DNA of 16,339 nt from JAEUMW01 sp039807745 (GTDB lineage Bacteria > Pseudomonadota > Gammaproteobacteria > Burkholderiales > JAEUMW01): positions 1-16,339 of the forward strand of contig JBDHRV010000079.1 in the NCBI GenBank assembly GCA_039807745.1, given 5' to 3'. The translations under genes and the position numbers were made by a program. Below are positions 1 through 8,995 of this stretch, in pieces. Numbering within the stretch: the first letter of the stretch is position 1; each line of letters begins with the position of its first letter. The notes under the pieces are model-generated. The model saw nothing but the letters and a program-made list of their open reading frames with translations. It was not told the DNA's origin and ran no database searches.

Positions 1-81
1 CACGAGGTCGGCAACACGCAGGCCGTGCTCGATGGCGACCTCGACGATTTCATCACCGCCAGCCTGAAGCAGGGTGTCTAG
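1..81 (+). CDS. prfB: Peptide chain release factor 2, C-terminal end (partial)
   Basis: The window opens inside a reading frame that encodes 26 residues ending in NTQAVLDGDLDDFITASLKQ-GV and a TAG stop. This is the characteristic C-terminal tail of bacterial RF2, which releases peptides at UGA and UAA codons. The GGQ-containing domain and the programmed frameshift site lie upstream, outside the window. The gene sits 17 bp before lysS, and prfB-lysS is a widespread proteobacterial gene order that supports the call. The assignment rests on a short stretch plus the neighbour. Confidence 0.85.
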   Translation, partial: HEVGNTQAVLDGDLDDFITASLKQGV

Positions 82-98
82 AGCGAGTCCACGGCCCC

Positions 99-1601
<1,503 letters not shown>

Positions 1602-1770
1602 CCGCGGCTCGCGCGGGGTGCACGCTGTGCCGGAGAGCGCGTTCGCGCCGTGCGTCTGCAACGACCGGCTTTCCGTTCGAAATGAAACGGACTTCGCCCG
1701 TGGCAGTTCCCGCTTGACTCGCGACCGAACACGGCCAGGCTGAGCACGCTCGGGCCCCACCTCTTCCGCC

Positions 1771-3915
1771 TTGCACCCCGTCCACCCGCTCCGCCGCCTG
1801 CCCGCTCACGTCGTCAACGGCACGACCGTGTCGTTGGGCATCGGGCTGGTCTACCTGCTGTTCAGGGAATGCGTCGACGCGCAGGCCGCCCAGCTCGCGA
1901 TCTGCGGTGCGATCTACGCCAGCCTGGCCGACGTGCCCGACACGCCCAGCCGTTCGTGGCGACAGGTGCTCGCCGCCGGCGTGCTGGGCTGTACCGCTGC
2001 GCTGGTGATCCTGCTGCTCAAGCCGTTCACGCTCGCGCTCGGTGCGGGCATCGTGCTCGTCGTCATCGTCGCCATGATGACGCTGGCGTGGGGGCCGCGG
2101 GCCGGTCCGATCTCCTTCGCCCCGGTGCTGGCGATCGTCTTCACCATCGGCCTGCCGGCGGGACACGATCCGCTGCGGACAGTGGGCTGGCACCTTTCGG
2201 GCATGGCCGTTTATCTGGCCTGGTCGCTTGCCGTCACCACCTTGCTGCAGCCGCGCTACCGGAGCCTCGCGCTGGCCGCCGTGCTGGGTACCGCGGCGCG
2301 GCTGCTGCGCTCGCGCGCGAGCATGCTGGATGGGGCCAGCGGCGGTGAAACCCAATCCAGCGCCTTGCAGCATTGGGTGCGCGACGAGGCGGCGCTAGCC
2401 GAGCGCCTGCAAACCGCGCGCAATCTGTTGTTCCCTGCAGCGCAGACGCCACGTGCACAGCGCGAGAGCGCTGTGCTGTTGCGCGTCATAGATCTTCGGG
2501 ACATCCTGCTCGCGAGCTCGCTCGATCTGGAATTGATGGGCAACGATGCCGTGGCGCGGCAGATCCGCGCCGGTCTGGCCCTCGAGCTGCGCCGCATGGC
2601 GGATGCCGTGGATGCTTCGCGCACCTTGCTGCGCGGCGCAACCACGACGCAACCATCCACCTGCGGCGAGTACACCGTCGAGAGAGTATTCGGGTCCATG
2701 CAGATGCCGACCGACGATGCACGCGCGCGGCTCCTGCCCGCGCTCGCCAATCGCTTGCGACACTTGAACAACCATGTCGACCGCATCGACGCCCTGCTGC
2801 GCGGTGAGCATGAAGACTTGCCGCTATCCCGCGCCGAGCTGCGGCAATTCGTCGCCCCGGAAGACTGGCCGCTGCGCGCTCTGTTTAACCACGCCTCGAT
2901 CGATTCGCCGGTGTTCCGGCACGCGGTGCGTGCCGCGCTTGCCTTGGGCAGTGCCTACTATCTGGCTCTGGCGCTGCCGTGGACCGCGCATCCGCAATGG
3001 CTCGTGCTCGGGGTGGGCGTGGTGTTGCGTGGCAACCTCCAGCAGACGCTCGCCCGCCGCAACGCGCGCATAGGGGGCACCGTGCTCGGCTGCATGATCG
3101 TGCTGCCGCTCGCGCACGTTCCGTCGCCCGACGCGCTCATGCTGGTGTTCGTGATTGCCGCGGGTCTCGCGCATGGCTTCGTGGTGGAGCGATACCTCAT
3201 CACGGCCGTGGCGGCGACGATCATGGCCCTGTTGCAGGTGCACCTGGTCGCACCTGCCTCCGGCTTTCCCATCGGCGAGCGCCTTGCCGATACGCTGCTC
3301 GGCGCCCTGCTCGCGTGGGCCTTCAGCTATGTGCTGCCGTTCTGGGAAAGGCGCAGTCTGCCGCAAGCCATCGCCCGCACCCTGAAGGCACTGCAGAACT
3401 ACGTGGGGCATGCCTTGCGTACCGATGCCGACTCCGGAGTCGCACAGCGTCTTGCGCGGCGCCGCGCTTACGACACGCTCGGGGTGGTTGCCACCGCCCT
3501 GGAACGCAGCGCGTTTGAACCCGTCCGCGTGCGCCCGCCGGAGCGCGAACTCGCCCTGCTGCTCGATCACGGCCACCGGCTGATGGCCCACCTGTCGATG
3601 ATCCGCCTGCTGCTCACGCACCGCAGCGCGGAGCTGGATCGCCCGGAAGCGGCAGCCGCCCTCGCAGCGGCGAAGGACGCGCTCGACGCGTCCCTGACGC
3701 CGGACCGTCCACCCGATGTCCCGTCACCGGCATTGCAGCAGCTTGCGCAGGGCATGCTTCCGGCAGAACCTCCCGCGCAGGACCCGCTGCCGTGGTTGTT
3801 GTGGCGGCTGCGGGTGGCGGTGCATGACGGCAGCAAAGCCGCGGATGCCGCCCGGGAAGCGCTCGCACGCCTGACCGGGCGCGGTGCGAGCGGCGCGCCG
3901 ACCTCGGGGACTTAG
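1771..3915 (+). CDS. FUSC-family integral membrane protein (putative aromatic acid/efflux transporter)
   Basis: This 714-residue protein has two hydrophobic clusters separated by a long soluble region. Cluster one (about residues 16-158) holds four to five membrane segments. Cluster two (about 387-527) contains WLVLGVGVVLRGNLQQTLARR and R-NARIGGTVLGC, the pattern typical of FUSC/YccS-like proteins. The ends of the soluble parts are helical and Ala/Leu/Arg-rich. Family members are inner-membrane proteins linked to export of aromatic acids and other small molecules; the substrate here cannot be read from sequence. The start is uncertain. The frame is closed by a TGA at 1741, no ATG is available near the N-terminus, and TTG at 1771 lacks a good ribosome-binding site. 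The 169 bp between lysS and this gene hold no gene. Its TAG stop overlaps the stop of the convergent gene. Confidence 0.85.
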   Translation: MHPVHPLRRLPAHVVNGTTVSLGIGLVYLLFRECVDAQAAQLAICGAIYASLADVPDTPSRSWRQVLAAGVLGCTAALVILLLKPFTLALGAGIVLVVIVAMMTLAWGPRAGPISFAPVLAIVFTIGLPAGHDPLRTVGWHLSGMAVYLAWSLAVTTLLQPRYRSLALAAVLGTAARLLRSRASMLDGASGGETQSSALQHWVRDEAALAERLQTARNLLFPAAQTPRAQRESAVLLRVIDLRDILLASSLDLELMGNDAVARQIRAGLALELRRMADAVDASRTLLRGATTTQPSTCGEYTVERVFGSMQMPTDDARARLLPALANRLRHLNNHVDRIDALLRGEHEDLPLSRAELRQFVAPEDWPLRALFNHASIDSPVFRHAVRAALALGSAYYLALALPWTAHPQWLVLGVGVVLRGNLQQTLARRNARIGGTVLGCMIVLPLAHVPSPDALMLVFVIAAGLAHGFVVERYLITAVAATIMALLQVHLVAPASGFPIGERLADTLLGALLAWAFSYVLPFWERRSLPQAIARTLKALQNYVGHALRTDADSGVAQRLARRRAYDTLGVVATALERSAFEPVRVRPPERELALLLDHGHRLMAHLSMIRLLLTHRSAELDRPEAAAALAAAKDALDASLTPDRPPDVPSPALQQLAQGMLPAEPPAQDPLPWLLWRLRVAVHDGSKAADAAREALARLTGRGASGAPTSGT

Positions 3916-5480
3916 GGGCACACCGCCTCGGTCGGCTTGTTGTTGCGCGTGACCGGCGTGCCCTGGCGCAGTGAAAAGAACGGGTCGCACGGCGGCGGTG
4001 TGGCGGCCGTGAGCACCGCGACTTCGGTGGAGTCGCCGCTCTCGCGGTTTCCCCGGTTGACCGCACGGACGATGTAGAAGTAGCGGGTGCGCGGCGTGAG
4101 CCCGGTGTCCACGTACAAGGCCGAGTCGATCGGGCGGGCATTCAGCCGCTGCGTTCGCCCGTAGGGTCCGCCCGCCGACATGCTCCGGTACACGTTGTAG
4201 CCGACCGCTCCGTCCACGGCTGTCCAGCGCAGCGCGACCTGGCGGTGCGTGAAATCGCCGACGGTGAGTCCTGCCGGCTCACCGAATTCGCCGAGGGCCG
4301 CCGGTGGCGTCGCGGCTTCCGTGCGCCCCCCCGCCAGCCGGTCCAGCATCCGTCGCACCGACGCGATTTGCAGCCCTGCCTGGGTCGCGAAGCGGCCACG
4401 ATTGTTCAGCCCGTCGTTGTATCCCCACCAGTCCCAGCAGGCCTGGGGATTGAGCGGCAGCAGGGGCGAGCGCGGGCTCGGTTGCGTCGGTTGCGTCTGC
4501 GGATAGAGCACGATGAGACGGTTCTCGTCGGCCCAGGGGTTGTAGCCGGCGTGCTCGTAGAAGGCACTGCCGATCTGCTCGGCGGACTGCCCGCAGCCGT
4601 GAAAGGCGATATGCACCCGGCACCGTTCGCCCCGGTCGCAGGCGTCCGGAACATAGGCGTACCCTTCGTCGCCCATCGAAATGCGCTGCGGCGTCGACGC
4701 GCCACGACCGTCGATCGCGAACTCGTCCTGCGCGAAACGGATGATCCTGCCCTTGGGCGGGGCCTCCGGGTCGCGGCGCTGTAGCTCGCCATAGAAGATT
4801 TGCAGCATGCTGCCGGCGGCATCATAGGGCGTGTCGTCCGCGGCCCGGTCGTGACAGAGATTGAGGAAACTGCCGCCCGTTCGCGGACACGGATTGCACG
4901 CGGCGTCGCCCGCGCCGCAGTCGACGGTGATCTGCGCGTGCGCCGCGTTGAGATTGTCCTTGTAGAAGATGCGGCTGCGGTCGACATAGCGCGCGTAGTA
5001 GTCATACAGCGCGTCCGTCACCGGCGCCTTCACGAGGCCGTCGTTGTAACCGTGGAAAAGCCAGACGCGCTGCCGCGCGAGGTGGGAAGTGGCATCGATC
5101 CGCCGCGCGCGCGCCCACGCGTCCGTCATGCGTCCCATCCGGCTCAGCTGCGTCGGCGTGATCGCCTGCCTGGGGAAATCCGGATCGCCCTGCATGCAGC
5201 GCGCGAGCGCGGTGGCGAGCGTGCCGCGCAGCGACGGCACGCGATCGAACGCGCACAGGTACGGTCCTCCCGCCGTGGCGCCGACACCCCGCACGATCGA
5301 CGAATGCGCCACGCCGAACTGCACCGCCATGTAGGCGCCCGAAGAGACACCCGACACGGTGGTTTGAGCAAGATCGACGTTGTAGGCCGGCAGCGGTTCG
5401 GCGGTGCCTGCTGCAGCAGTGGCAAGCAGCGCGCAGAAGAGCGCGGACGCAGCCGCCCCGGCGCGCAGGCTGAATGACAT
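3912..5480 (-). CDS. Secreted PHB-depolymerase-family esterase with fibronectin III domain
   Basis: The product has 522 residues. Residues 1-24 form a signal peptide (positive SLR, Ala/Leu core, cut near TAAAGTAEP), so export is expected. The hydrolase domain (about 35-385) has a lipase box GVSSG with Ser46 as nucleophile. Candidate Asp147 sits in HGYNDGL, candidate His181 in NAAHAQ, and an oxyanion motif HGCGQ at 294-298. Having the lipase box before the oxyanion motif is the permuted order of type 2 PHB depolymerases. A fibronectin III domain (about 400-490, WTAVDGAVGYNVYRS) follows, with a short cysteine-bearing tail. Polyhydroxybutyrate is the family's usual substrate, but another polyester or ester is possible. 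ATG 5480 gives a clean signal peptide with a weak ribosome-binding site; ATG 5513, overlapping the upstream stop, would add 11 residues. It is very likely co-transcribed with the DUF72 gene. Confidence 0.85.
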   Translation of the reverse strand: MSFSLRAGAAASALFCALLATAAAGTAEPLPAYNVDLAQTTVSGVSSGAYMAVQFGVAHSSIVRGVGATAGGPYLCAFDRVPSLRGTLATALARCMQGDPDFPRQAITPTQLSRMGRMTDAWARARRIDATSHLARQRVWLFHGYNDGLVKAPVTDALYDYYARYVDRSRIFYKDNLNAAHAQITVDCGAGDAACNPCPRTGGSFLNLCHDRAADDTPYDAAGSMLQIFYGELQRRDPEAPPKGRIIRFAQDEFAIDGRGASTPQRISMGDEGYAYVPDACDRGERCRVHIAFHGCGQSAEQIGSAFYEHAGYNPWADENRLIVLYPQTQPTQPSPRSPLLPLNPQACWDWWGYNDGLNNRGRFATQAGLQIASVRRMLDRLAGGRTEAATPPAALGEFGEPAGLTVGDFTHRQVALRWTAVDGAVGYNVYRSMSAGGPYGRTQRLNARPIDSALYVDTGLTPRTRYFYIVRAVNRGNRESGDSTEVAVLTAATPPPCDPFFSLRQGTPVTRNNKPTEAVCP

Positions 5481-5488
5481 CGGCAGGT

Positions 5489-6199
5489 TCAGACGTGATC
5501 CCTGGCGTTCCATAGCTCGCTCATGCGCTGCGCGAACCTTGTCCCCAGCGCTTCGTCCTCGTGCATGAAGTAGACGTAGGTGCGCGCAAGCCGCGCGGCG
5601 GCAATGCGCTCGACCCAACCTCGCAGATTGCCGTCGTCGTAATGGGTCCGCCGCAAACGCACGTACCCGCAATCCGAGGTGGCCACGAACAGCGTATCAC
5701 CCTCGTCGGTGTCGGTCACGCAGAGCATCGCCGCGCGAGCACGCAGCGCATCGTAGACTTCCTCGTCCTGCCATGACGCGTGGCGAAACTCGAATGCGAC
5801 GCGCGCGTCGCCCGGCAGCAGATCGAGGAACGCCTGCAGACGCGGCACGTCCTTCCGGAGGTACGGCGGCAGCTGGAAGAGCAGCACGCCGAGCTTGGCG
5901 CCGAGCACCGCGGCGCGTTGCAGGAACGCGCTCGTGGCGGATTCTGCCTCCCGCAGGCGCTGATCGTGGGTGATGCGGCGCGGTGCCTTCAGGGTGAACG
6001 TGAAATGCTCCGGCACTTCCTCCGCCCAGCGCGCGAGCATCGACTCCGCCGGCATGCGGTAGAAGGTGTTGTTGATCTCGACCGTCCGGAAATGCTCGGC
6101 GTAGTAGCGCAACATATCGGCCACCGCGAGCTTTTCCGGATAGAAGTGACCGAGCCACTCCTTGTAGGAATAGCCGCTGGTTCCCGCTAACATCTCCAT
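5489..6199 (-). CDS. DUF72/YecE family protein
   Basis: This 236-residue protein begins MEMLAGTSGYSYKEWLGHFY and continues with Y-AEHFRTVEINNTFYR, FTFTLKAPRRITHD, LGVLLFQLPP, VAFEFRHASW and a late YVYFMHED. These are the landmarks of the DUF72 (YecE) family, a TIM-barrel-like fold of unknown biochemical function, and the length is normal. ATG at 6199 is chosen because GGAG lies 8 bases upstream on this strand. ATG at 6193 would lose two residues. The start codon overlaps that of ligD on the other strand, so the promoter must lie inside ligD coding DNA. The secreted esterase follows after 8 bp, which suggests one operon. No function is assigned beyond the family. Confidence 0.9.
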   Translation of the reverse strand: MEMLAGTSGYSYKEWLGHFYPEKLAVADMLRYYAEHFRTVEINNTFYRMPAESMLARWAEEVPEHFTFTLKAPRRITHDQRLREAESATSAFLQRAAVLGAKLGVLLFQLPPYLRKDVPRLQAFLDLLPGDARVAFEFRHASWQDEEVYDALRARAAMLCVTDTDEGDTLFVATSDCGYVRLRRTHYDDGNLRGWVERIAAARLARTYVYFMHEDEALGTRFAQRMSELWNARDHV

Positions 6200-8993
6200 G
6201 GTCCGTGCTCCGGAGGTAATGCTCGTGGTCCGTGCTCCGTCGAAGGCCAAGCGCGCGAACGGATCGGAAGGAAGCGCATCCGCCTCGCTGCGCGACTATT
6301 CGGCGAAGCGAATCTTCGACGCCACCCCCGAGCCGGCGCCCGCCGCGCCGCAGGCCCGTCCCGGTCCCCTCCTCTTCGTCGTGCAGCAACACTCGGCCCG
6401 CCGGCTGCATTATGACTTCCGTCTCGAATGCGCGGGAGTGCTGAAGTCGTGGGCCGTGCCGAAGGGACCTTCGCTCGACCCGTCCGAAAAACGCCTCGCC
6501 GTGCAGACGGAGGACCACCCTTTCGAGTACGCCTCGTTCGAGGGCGTGATTCCGCCGGGGCAGTATGGCGCGGGCGAAGTGATCGTCTGGGACTGCGGTG
6601 TCTACTCGCCGGACGAGGGCGACGAGTACTGGTTCCACGACCGCGCGCAGGCCGAGCGGCGCATCCTGCAGGGACTGGAAAAAGGCAAGCTCGGCTTCCT
6701 GCTGCGCGGCGAGAAGGTCAAAGGCTCCTTCGCGCTCGTGCGCACGGCCGACCGCAAGAACTGGCTCCTCATCAAGCACAAGGACCGCTTCGCGGGCAAG
6801 CGCGACATCACCGCGCAGGACCGCTCCGTGCTCTGCGGCGCAGCGGTGGAATCGCTCGCGACGCTGCCCGTGCAGCGCATCCCTGCAACGCGGCTCGTCG
6901 CCTCCGGTCCCATCGTGCCGATGCCGACGAGGCTCGCACCGATGCTCGCCGAAACCGGCGATGCGCCGTTCAACCGCGCGGGCTGGGCCTGGGAGCCAAA
7001 GCTCGACGGCTATCGCGTGCTCGCCTTGGTCGGCACGGAAGGGGTGAAGCTCAGGTCACGGCGCGGCCTGGAACTCGCCGCAGCGTTCCCGCGCCTTACC
7101 GCCGAACTCGCCGGGCAATGCGTGGACACGATGATTCTCGACGGCGAGATCGTCGCCTTCGACGCGAGTGGCAAGCCCTCGTTCGGCGCGCTGCAAAACC
7201 GCGCTCAACTGAAGGCGGCGCGCGAGATCGCTGCGGCGGACCGGAACAGTCCGGTCGTTCTCTACTGCTTCGATCTCCTCTACTTCGCGGGCGTCGATCT
7301 GCGTGACGCGCCTTACGCAGACCGACGCCGCTATCTCGCGCAGTGCCTGCTGCCCTCGCCGCTCGTGCAACTGGTGCACGCACAGGAAGACGGCGTCGCG
7401 CTGCACGCGGCCGCGCTCGCGAGCGGCTTCGAAGGCGTGATCGGCAAGCGCCAGGACAGCAAGTACGAATCCGGCAGGCGCTCCGCGGCATGGCTCAAGA
7501 TCAAGCCCACGAGGAGCGGCGAATTCCTGGTGGGCGGCTACACGCTGGGCAAGGGTTCGCGCGCACCGCTCGGCGCGCTGCTCCTGGGCTATCTCGATCG
7601 CGGCAAACTGCGGTTCGCCTCGCACGTGGGCTCCGGCTTCGACGCGAGATCGCTCCGCGACATGAAGGCGCGCCTCGAACCGCTGCAGCGCAGTGACTGC
7701 CCGTTCGCCGAGCAGCCCGTACTGAACGGCCCGACGGTCTGGGTCGAGCCGAAGATCGTCGTCGAAGCGCAGTTCCAGAACTGGACCGACGACGGCAGTC
7801 TGCGCGCACCGGTGTTTCTGCGCGTGCGCGACGACATCGATGCGAGGCGCGTGCGACGCCCGACGTCGAACGCGGGTTCGCCCGCGCCCGCAGCGTTGCG
7901 CACTGCCGACGAGCTCGACGCCATCGTGCAGCAGCTGGAAAACCCGAAGTCGGACTTCGCGCTCGCCGTCGGAGCGCATCGCATCCGGCTCACCAACCTC
8001 GATCGCGTCTACTGGCCGGCGGACGCGGCGCTCAAACAGCCGGCGCTGACGAAGCGCGATCTGCTGCGCTATTTCGCTAAGGTTTCGCCCTGCATCCTGC
8101 CGCACCTCGCGGACCGCCCGCTCACCATGATTCGCATGCCCGAGGGCGTCACGGGTCAGCGCTTCTTCCAGAAGCACTGGGGCGAGACGCCGCCCGAATT
8201 CGTCGAGACCGTCACCGTGTTCTCGGAGCACAAGGACGAGCGCCACGATTATCTTCTGTGCAACAACCTGCCCACGCTGCTGTGGCTCGCGCAGTCCGGC
8301 ACGCTCGAGTTCCATGTGTGGCATTCGCGCGCGAAGCCGGGGTCGGACGCGGCGAGCACGGGCACCGACTACGCGAGCTCGCTCGCATCGATGGAAGGCT
8401 CGGTGCTCAACTATCCCGACTACGTCGTCTTCGACATCGACCCGTACATCTACTCGGGCAAGGAGGCGCCGGGGGACGAGCCCGAGCTCAACACGGTCGC
8501 GTTCGAGAAGGGCAAGCAGGTCGCGTTCTGGTTGCGCGATCTGCTGCTCGGGATGTCGCTCGAATCGATCGTGAAGACCTCCGGCAAGACCGGCCTGCAC
8601 GTCTTCGTGCCGATCCGCCGCACCATCGACTTCGATGCAGCGCGGCACGTGTCCGAGCTCGTCGGCCGCCATCTCATGCGCCTGCACCCGCGGGACATCA
8701 CGCTGGAGTGGAGCGTGCCCAGGCGGACCGGCAAGATCTTCATGGACTACAATATGAACGTTCGCGGCAAGACGCTGAACGTCGCCTACTCGCCGCGGGG
8801 CGTGGCCGGCGCCCCGGTGTCGATGCCGCTCACGTGGGAGGAACTGGCGCGCGCGCATCCGCTCGACTTCCGCATCACGAATGTCGCAGAGCGGCTGGCC
8901 GCAACGGGCGATCGGTGGAGCGAAGCCCGCAAACAAAGCCTCGAAGGTGCACTGCAGAAGGCGCACGAGGCGGACGACAAAGGAGGTAGGTGA
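6198..8993 (+). CDS. ligD: Multidomain ATP-dependent DNA ligase LigD (PE-LIG-POL)
   Basis: The product has 931 residues. It is the end-processing and sealing enzyme of bacterial NHEJ. Domains run phosphoesterase, ligase, polymerase, as in Pseudomonas LigD. The phosphoesterase (about 55-205) has QQHSARRLHYDFRLE and SWAVPKGPSLDP. The ligase (about 245-550) has nucleophile Lys268 in EPKLDGYR, DGEIVAF, YCFDLLYF, motif IV EGVIGK (412-417) and motif V WLKIKP (432-437). The primase-like polymerase (about 593-890) has metal-binding DIDP (746-749) and KTSGKTGLHVFVPI (793-806). The polymerase carries extended loops around DIDP (about 711-775). At 931 residues it is longer than the 840-residue Pseudomonas enzyme. 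ATG 6198 is the longest start; ATG 6219 or GTG 6225 are alternatives, the last with the best-spaced GGAGG. The conserved part begins near residue 31 (LRDYSAKRIFDATPEP). ku follows at once. Confidence 0.96.
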   Translation: MVRAPEVMLVVRAPSKAKRANGSEGSASASLRDYSAKRIFDATPEPAPAAPQARPGPLLFVVQQHSARRLHYDFRLECAGVLKSWAVPKGPSLDPSEKRLAVQTEDHPFEYASFEGVIPPGQYGAGEVIVWDCGVYSPDEGDEYWFHDRAQAERRILQGLEKGKLGFLLRGEKVKGSFALVRTADRKNWLLIKHKDRFAGKRDITAQDRSVLCGAAVESLATLPVQRIPATRLVASGPIVPMPTRLAPMLAETGDAPFNRAGWAWEPKLDGYRVLALVGTEGVKLRSRRGLELAAAFPRLTAELAGQCVDTMILDGEIVAFDASGKPSFGALQNRAQLKAAREIAAADRNSPVVLYCFDLLYFAGVDLRDAPYADRRRYLAQCLLPSPLVQLVHAQEDGVALHAAALASGFEGVIGKRQDSKYESGRRSAAWLKIKPTRSGEFLVGGYTLGKGSRAPLGALLLGYLDRGKLRFASHVGSGFDARSLRDMKARLEPLQRSDCPFAEQPVLNGPTVWVEPKIVVEAQFQNWTDDGSLRAPVFLRVRDDIDARRVRRPTSNAGSPAPAALRTADELDAIVQQLENPKSDFALAVGAHRIRLTNLDRVYWPADAALKQPALTKRDLLRYFAKVSPCILPHLADRPLTMIRMPEGVTGQRFFQKHWGETPPEFVETVTVFSEHKDERHDYLLCNNLPTLLWLAQSGTLEFHVWHSRAKPGSDAASTGTDYASSLASMEGSVLNYPDYVVFDIDPYIYSGKEAPGDEPELNTVAFEKGKQVAFWLRDLLLGMSLESIVKTSGKTGLHVFVPIRRTIDFDAARHVSELVGRHLMRLHPRDITLEWSVPRRTGKIFMDYNMNVRGKTLNVAYSPRGVAGAPVSMPLTWEELARAHPLDFRITNVAERLAATGDRWSEARKQSLEGALQKAHEADDKGGR
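6199..6239. repeat. 14-bp direct repeat with 27-bp period at the ligD 5' end
   Basis: TGGTCCGTGCTCCG occurs at 6199-6212 and again, exactly, at 6226-6239. The 27-bp period equals nine codons and keeps the ligD frame, so the protein reads VRAP twice near its N-terminus (residues 2-5 and 11-14). It looks like a small in-frame duplication that multiplied possible start sites (ATG 6198, ATG 6219, GTG 6225). Confidence 0.7.
6208..6215. promoter_or_regulatory. Palindromic Shine-Dalgarno between divergent DUF72 and ligD starts
   Basis: CTCCGGAG is its own reverse complement. On the minus strand GGAG (6208-6211) lies 8 bases before the DUF72 ATG at 6199. On the plus strand GGAGG (6212-6216) lies 8 bases before a GTG at 6225, or 2 bases before ATG 6219, both in the ligD frame. 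The same eight bases could therefore serve as ribosome-binding site in both directions. Whether ligD translation starts there or at ATG 6198, which has no visible ribosome-binding site, is not settled. Confidence 0.5.
8981..8986 (+). promoter_or_regulatory. Ribosome-binding site of ku
   Basis: AGGAGG lies in the last codons of ligD, 9 bases before the ATG at 8996 but only 3 before the GTG at 8990. The spacing favours ATG 8996 as the start of ku. Confidence 0.7.
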
Positions 8994-8995
8994 GC

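Noticed and set aside
1672..1691. Inverted repeat TCCGTT/AACGGA between lysS and the FUSC gene as a terminator
   Set aside because: Only a 6-bp stem with an 8-base loop and no T-run; not enough to call a terminator.
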